This document shows positions 12,791 to 16,137 of a stretch of 16,137 nucleotides of DNA, in pieces. The notes beneath the pieces are model-generated. The model saw nothing but the letters and a program-made list of their open reading frames with translations, was not told the DNA's origin and searched no databases. The DNA lies in contig CAJMDF010000042.1 in NCBI GenBank assembly GCA_905212085.1, forward strand, positions 1-16,137. Direction: 5' to 3'. A program made the translations under genes and the position numbers. Numbering within the stretch: position 1 is the stretch's first letter; each line of letters opens with the position of its first letter. This stretch comes from an uncultured Clostridium sp. (lineage in GTDB: Bacteria > Cyanobacteriota > Vampirovibrionia > Gastranaerophilales > Gastranaerophilaceae).

Positions 12791-15292
12791 TTATTGTAAC
12801 ATTAATTTATCAAGTTTTTTTCTGTAAAATTCGGTATTAATATTTAAATTTTCTCCTATTTCTAAAAGCATTTCAATAAATCTTTTATTTGAAGTTCTTT
12901 TATTTACAGACCCTGATTCAATAATATCTCCAATTCTATGATAAATTTTAGAAAAATAAATATTTTGAGCTTCAGAAATATCAATTTGTAATTCTAATTT
13001 GTTTATGCTGTCAAATATTTCTAATAAGACATCTGCTTGTTGGATTTCAAAGCTGTGAACTAATCTGTTAATATTTTGTAAAATTTTCTTACTAAAAATT
13101 TTATTAGATGGAGTTTTATCCATTTGTATATCTATTTTTTTAGCTTCGTAATTTATATCCATTGCTTGTTGAATTAAGTCTTCATCTAAAAATCCGTCAG
13201 AATGAACTACAATATCATTAAATTTATGGCTTAAAGCATATTCGGCAGATATTTTAAACTCGTCAGGAATTTTTAAACCTAATCCCTGTAAGTGGTAAAT
13301 AGAGCCTTTCCCCTCATCATACATAACTTGGTATGTTTGAGAGAATTTTTCCAATTTCCCTTTTAATAGAATTTGGAGAATTTTTCTTCTTTCTTCAATA
13401 AAGATATCTTTTAATGTAAAGTATTCTTTTCCAAAACATTCATCCATAGCTCTGATTATTTCAGTTAGAGGATTCATTAAGAATGTTTTTATAAGGTTTG
13501 TTTTAATTTTATTAAATTCAAAATCGTCAGAATACTCTTTAATTGCACAGTGGAAATCCCCTCCAGAATATTGCATTAGAGCGAATATTACATTGGATTT
13601 TTGCAATGTAATTTTTGATTGAATTTCAATATGACCTACAACAAAAGTTGAGGAGCCTTTTTGAACTTTTTTATAGGCTTCTTTTCTAATTGTATAACAG
13701 TATACACTTTCTTCATCTTCAAAATCCTGATATAGTGAAGATAAAGCCCACAAACTTGCAATTTGTTTGGTTGTAACAATTGAAGGTTTTACAAAACGTT
13801 CAAATATATCTTTTCCTGTTCCGTGTTCAGGAATATTACTTTTTGCTTCGGATAAAATTTCTAGGAAGTGTTTTTCTAAATCTTTGTTAGAAAATTTAGT
13901 TGCAAGTTGCATAGCTCTAGCTGCATATTTCATAATTTGAACAGTTTCAATTCCTGATATTTCAGAGAAGAACCAACCGCAGCTGGTATACATAAGCATT
14001 GCTTGTCTTTGAATTTCCAATAATTCCATAGCATGAACTTTTTGCTCATCTGACAAATCCGATTTGAAATTTTCTTGTTGAAATTTTTTGACATTCATTT
14101 CATTTCTGTCAAGAATAACTTCTATATAATTATTTCTAACATTCCAAATATTATCAAAATATTTAGGACCTTCTTGTTCAAAAATTACTACAAGTTCATC
14201 TCTCAAATAATCAAGAGCTTCCCTCAATGGCTTTCTCCATTTTTGATTCCAACCCGGGTGTCCGCCTGTAGAACATCCGCAATCTTCTTTCCATCGACCT
14301 ACTCCATGGAAACAGCTCCAACTTGAGGCTTGTTTTATTTCTACTTCGCAATCACTTCTGTATTTATCTAAGTATTCTGCATAATTTGTAATAGTAAAGC
14401 CCTCATCTTTAGCTTTTACTTTTAAAACATATGCAAGAGCCATATCACCAAATTTTGTATGATGCCCGTAACTTTCTCCATCAGTTGCGATATTAACAAG
14501 CTGAGGATAATCTCTGCAATCTGATATTCCTTCTTTTAAACGTTTAATAAATTTATTACCGTCTTTTAATAATTCGTCAAAAGCAACAGACCTTGATATT
14601 GCTCCGTCATAGAAAAATAAATCAATTGATTTGCCCTGAGCTGATTTTATATTATATTTGTATGATCTTGCAGGGTCGATATTTCCCCAGCTTACATCTG
14701 TCCAGTCTTTATCGCCTTTTTTCTTGAATTTATCAGCCTGATATGGAGATAGAATTGTGAATTTAATTTCGTTTTCTTCAAGAATTCTTAAGGTGTCATC
14801 GTCTACGGCTGTTTCAGCTAACCACATACCTTCAGGTTTCCTGCCGAAACGATATTCAAAATCTCTAATTCCCCATTTTATTTGAGTTTCTTTATCATGT
14901 TCATTTGCAAGGGGCATAATTATATGGTTATATACCTGAGCAATTGCATTTCCATGACCATTATGTTCAGAGATGCTTTCAATATCAGCTTTGATTATTC
15001 TTTCGTAAGTTAAAGGAGCGAATTGTTCCATCCAAGATAATAAAGTAGGACCGAAATTATAACTCATATGTTCATAGTTATTGACAACATCTAATATTCT
15101 GTTTCTGCTGTCAACAATTTTTGATACAGAATTTGGATTATAGCATTCTTTGTTAATTCTTTCGTTCCAATCATGAAATGGTAATGCGCTATCTTGTAAT
15201 TCAATAGCTTCCAACCAAGGATTTTCTCTAGGTGGTTGGTAAAAGTGTCCATGAATTGTTAGAAATACTTCATTTTTTTTATTATCGCTCAT
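12791..15292 (-). CDS. Glycoside hydrolase family 57 protein with DUF3536 domain
   Basis: The 833-residue protein is a cytosolic GH57-type enzyme expected to act on alpha-glucans. The substrate is not known for this DUF3536 subgroup. The N-terminal catalytic barrel (about 8-320) starts with HGHFYQPPRENPW (14-26). It contains GMWLAE (E160), which fits the family's nucleophile region, and ATDGESYGHH (269-278) with D271 at the acid/base position. FHGVGRWKEDCGCSTGGHPGWNQKWR (about 329-354) is a conserved-looking signature in the middle. The rest is mainly helical and corresponds to the DUF3536 part. GGAG lies 7 bases before the ATG. It is downstream of the small exported protein gene (27-base gap) and probably shares its promoter. 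No glycogen-metabolism genes are in the window. Confidence 0.9.
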   Translation of the reverse strand: MSDNKKNEVFLTIHGHFYQPPRENPWLEAIELQDSALPFHDWNERINKECYNPNSVSKIVDSRNRILDVVNNYEHMSYNFGPTLLSWMEQFAPLTYERIIKADIESISEHNGHGNAIAQVYNHIIMPLANEHDKETQIKWGIRDFEYRFGRKPEGMWLAETAVDDDTLRILEENEIKFTILSPYQADKFKKKGDKDWTDVSWGNIDPARSYKYNIKSAQGKSIDLFFYDGAISRSVAFDELLKDGNKFIKRLKEGISDCRDYPQLVNIATDGESYGHHTKFGDMALAYVLKVKAKDEGFTITNYAEYLDKYRSDCEVEIKQASSWSCFHGVGRWKEDCGCSTGGHPGWNQKWRKPLREALDYLRDELVVIFEQEGPKYFDNIWNVRNNYIEVILDRNEMNVKKFQQENFKSDLSDEQKVHAMELLEIQRQAMLMYTSCGWFFSEISGIETVQIMKYAARAMQLATKFSNKDLEKHFLEILSEAKSNIPEHGTGKDIFERFVKPSIVTTKQIASLWALSSLYQDFEDEESVYCYTIRKEAYKKVQKGSSTFVVGHIEIQSKITLQKSNVIFALMQYSGGDFHCAIKEYSDDFEFNKIKTNLIKTFLMNPLTEIIRAMDECFGKEYFTLKDIFIEERRKILQILLKGKLEKFSQTYQVMYDEGKGSIYHLQGLGLKIPDEFKISAEYALSHKFNDIVVHSDGFLDEDLIQQAMDINYEAKKIDIQMDKTPSNKIFSKKILQNINRLVHSFEIQQADVLLEIFDSINKLELQIDISEAQNIYFSKIYHRIGDIIESGSVNKRTSNKRFIEMLLEIGENLNINTEFYRKKLDKLMLQ

Positions 15293-15319
15293 CTCTTAAC
15301 TCCGTATATAATTAAGTTT

Positions 15320-15814
15320 TTATTTGTTATCTGTTTTTGGTTTAGTACTGATTACTGTAAACTTATCAACATCCATCCAAGGATCACCTAATGCGGTAGA
15401 AAATACTTTTCCGGTAAATTCAATAATATCTCCTGAGTTTAAATCGATATGTTTTTCAGCTTCATCTCTGTTTAAAAATATTTTTAATTCTGATAATGGA
15501 ATATTATGGTCTGTGACATCAGGTCTTTGAATTAAAAATGAAATATATTTTTCAGAACTTCTCATTGCCGGTTTGTAATCGAGTCCCAATGTTGAAAATT
15601 TATCAAATTTCGCTTTAATTTTAATATTTTTGTTTAAATAAAAATTAGGTCTTGCAACTACATCTAGTGGGTTTGCTGTCATATAGTTTTGTACAGCTTG
15701 TTGTTGCACTGAGGAAGTTGTGTTAACTGCAATATGATTTGGTGTAGTTACTGCATATACATTTATCCCTATGACTAATGCTAAAATTATTGTTAAAGTT
15801 TTAATTTTATTCAT
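15320..15814 (-). CDS. Small exported protein with OB-like C-terminal half
   Basis: The 164-residue protein starts with a signal peptide (MNKIKTLTIILALVIGINVYA, cleavage likely after A21, no lipobox Cys). After a short Gln/Thr linker comes a beta-rich domain. KNIKIKAKFDKFS (62-74), YISFLIQR (90-97) and SGDIIEFTGKVFS (127-139), followed by a DPWMDVDKFTVIS strand (144-156), have the pattern of an OB-fold ligand-binding barrel. I do not know a specific family. It is likely periplasmic. The ribosome binding site AGGGGA (plus-strand 15822-15827) is 7 bases before the ATG, and the gene is first in the operon with the GH57 gene. Confidence 0.8.
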   Translation of the reverse strand: MNKIKTLTIILALVIGINVYAVTTPNHIAVNTTSSVQQQAVQNYMTANPLDVVARPNFYLNKNIKIKAKFDKFSTLGLDYKPAMRSSEKYISFLIQRPDVTDHNIPLSELKIFLNRDEAEKHIDLNSGDIIEFTGKVFSTALGDPWMDVDKFTVISTKPKTDNK

Positions 15815-15848
15815 TAAAAAATCCCCTATTTAATTTATTAACAATAAT

Positions 15849-15876
15849 ATTCTATCACAATATTTATTTTTTGTAA
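15849..15876 (-). promoter_or_regulatory. Promoter of the exported protein-GH57 operon
   Basis: On the minus strand TTACAA (15871-15876) and TAGAAT (15849-15854) are separated by 16 bases. The start would be near 15842, about 28 bases before the ATG. It is back to back with the promoter of the third pilin gene. Confidence 0.55.
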
Positions 15877-15893
15877 CTATCCGAGTATATATA

Positions 15894-15922
15894 TTGAAAA
15901 TGTTTATTAAATTGTTTATAAT
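15894..15922 (+). promoter_or_regulatory. Promoter of the third pilin gene
   Basis: TTGAAA (15894-15899) and TATAAT (15917-15922) are separated by 17 bases. These are the same hexamers and spacing as the promoter of the second pilin gene at 3237-3265. The start would be near 15929. Confidence 0.7.
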
Positions 15923-15961
15923 GTAACAACGTCTTTTATTAATTATTATTTGGAGTTGGAA

Positions 15962-16137
15962 ATGAAAAGAATTAAATATTTTTTAGGTTATACATTAGCT
16001 GAGGTGATTATTGTAATGCTTATTATTGCCATAATTGTAGCTGTAACAATAGGTATTACTAAAGCTAAATTAGATAATATTATATCTTATACATATTATA
16101 ATGCATATTCTTCATTACGGGATGTGACAATAGAAAT
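15962..16137 (+). CDS. Type IV pilin-like protein, 3' end cut off by the window
   Basis: Fifty-eight residues are visible. A short leader (MKRIKYFLG, cleavage after G9) precedes YTLAEVIIVMLIIAIIVAVTIG, the pilin hydrophobic helix, with Glu at mature position 5. GGAG at 15952-15955 lies 6 bases before the ATG. Compared with the other two pilin-like genes, the helix sequence is different (YTLAEVIIVM rather than FTLAEVLITLG) and the leader is short. There is no poly-G run. The short leader starts MKR, like that of the gene at 3294. Confidence 0.85.
   Translation, partial: MKRIKYFLGYTLAEVIIVMLIIAIIVAVTIGITKAKLDNIISYTYYNAYSSLRDVTIE

Noticed and set aside
14075..14326. Plus-strand open frame inside the GH57 gene
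   Set aside because: It mirrors conserved GH57 residues on the other strand and has no independent support.

Overview
The window is AT-rich bacterial DNA with tightly packed genes. The best guess for its source is an uncultured gut relative of the Cyanobacteria (Melainabacteria/Gastranaerophilales-like). This rests on several type IV pilin-like proteins with the N-terminal signature GFTLAEVLITLGIIGVVAA, a membrane pyrophosphatase, paired YkgJ-type cysteine-cluster proteins, a GH57/DUF3536 protein, and low-GC standard-code genes. The placement is inferred from recalled family features; no search was possible.

Layout. (1) 1-674 is a 5'-truncated pilin-like gene. (2) 777-3200 is a membrane proton pyrophosphatase (hppA), with its own promoter and a strong hairpin terminator. 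(3) 3294-4141 is a second pilin-like gene. Its promoter overlaps the hppA terminator, and its reading frame is broken at a run of ten G close to the start codon. (4) 4223-5227 is a stand-alone BadF/HgdC-type ATPase activator. (5) 5234-6136 (-) is a membrane-anchored protein of unknown function. (6) 6240-8382 is an operon of a YkgJ-type cysteine-cluster protein, rlmN (23S rRNA/tRNA methylation) and dtd (D-aminoacyl-tRNA editing). (7) 8519-10781 is an operon of an unrecognised zinc-ribbon/low-complexity protein, rimM and trmD. (8) 10783-12085 (-) is a two-gene operon of unknown function. (9) 12182-12787 is a second YkgJ-type protein. (10) 12791-15814 (-) holds a GH57/DUF3536 protein behind a small exported protein with an OB-like C-terminal half. 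(11) 15962-16137 is the start of a third pilin-like gene.

The middle of the window is a translation-quality and ribosome-maturation neighbourhood (rlmN, dtd, rimM, trmD). The unknown zinc-ribbon protein sits inside it and is probably linked to RNA or ribosome work. The ends are rich in surface and envelope genes.

The most interesting signal is the second pilin gene. It has a good promoter, a good ribosome binding site and an intact body, but the start codon and the body are in different frames. G runs of 10 and 6 lie between them in an otherwise AT-rich region. This looks like a phase-variable (contingency) pilin, unless it is a homopolymer error. No tRNA, rRNA, CRISPR array, transposase or integrase was seen.
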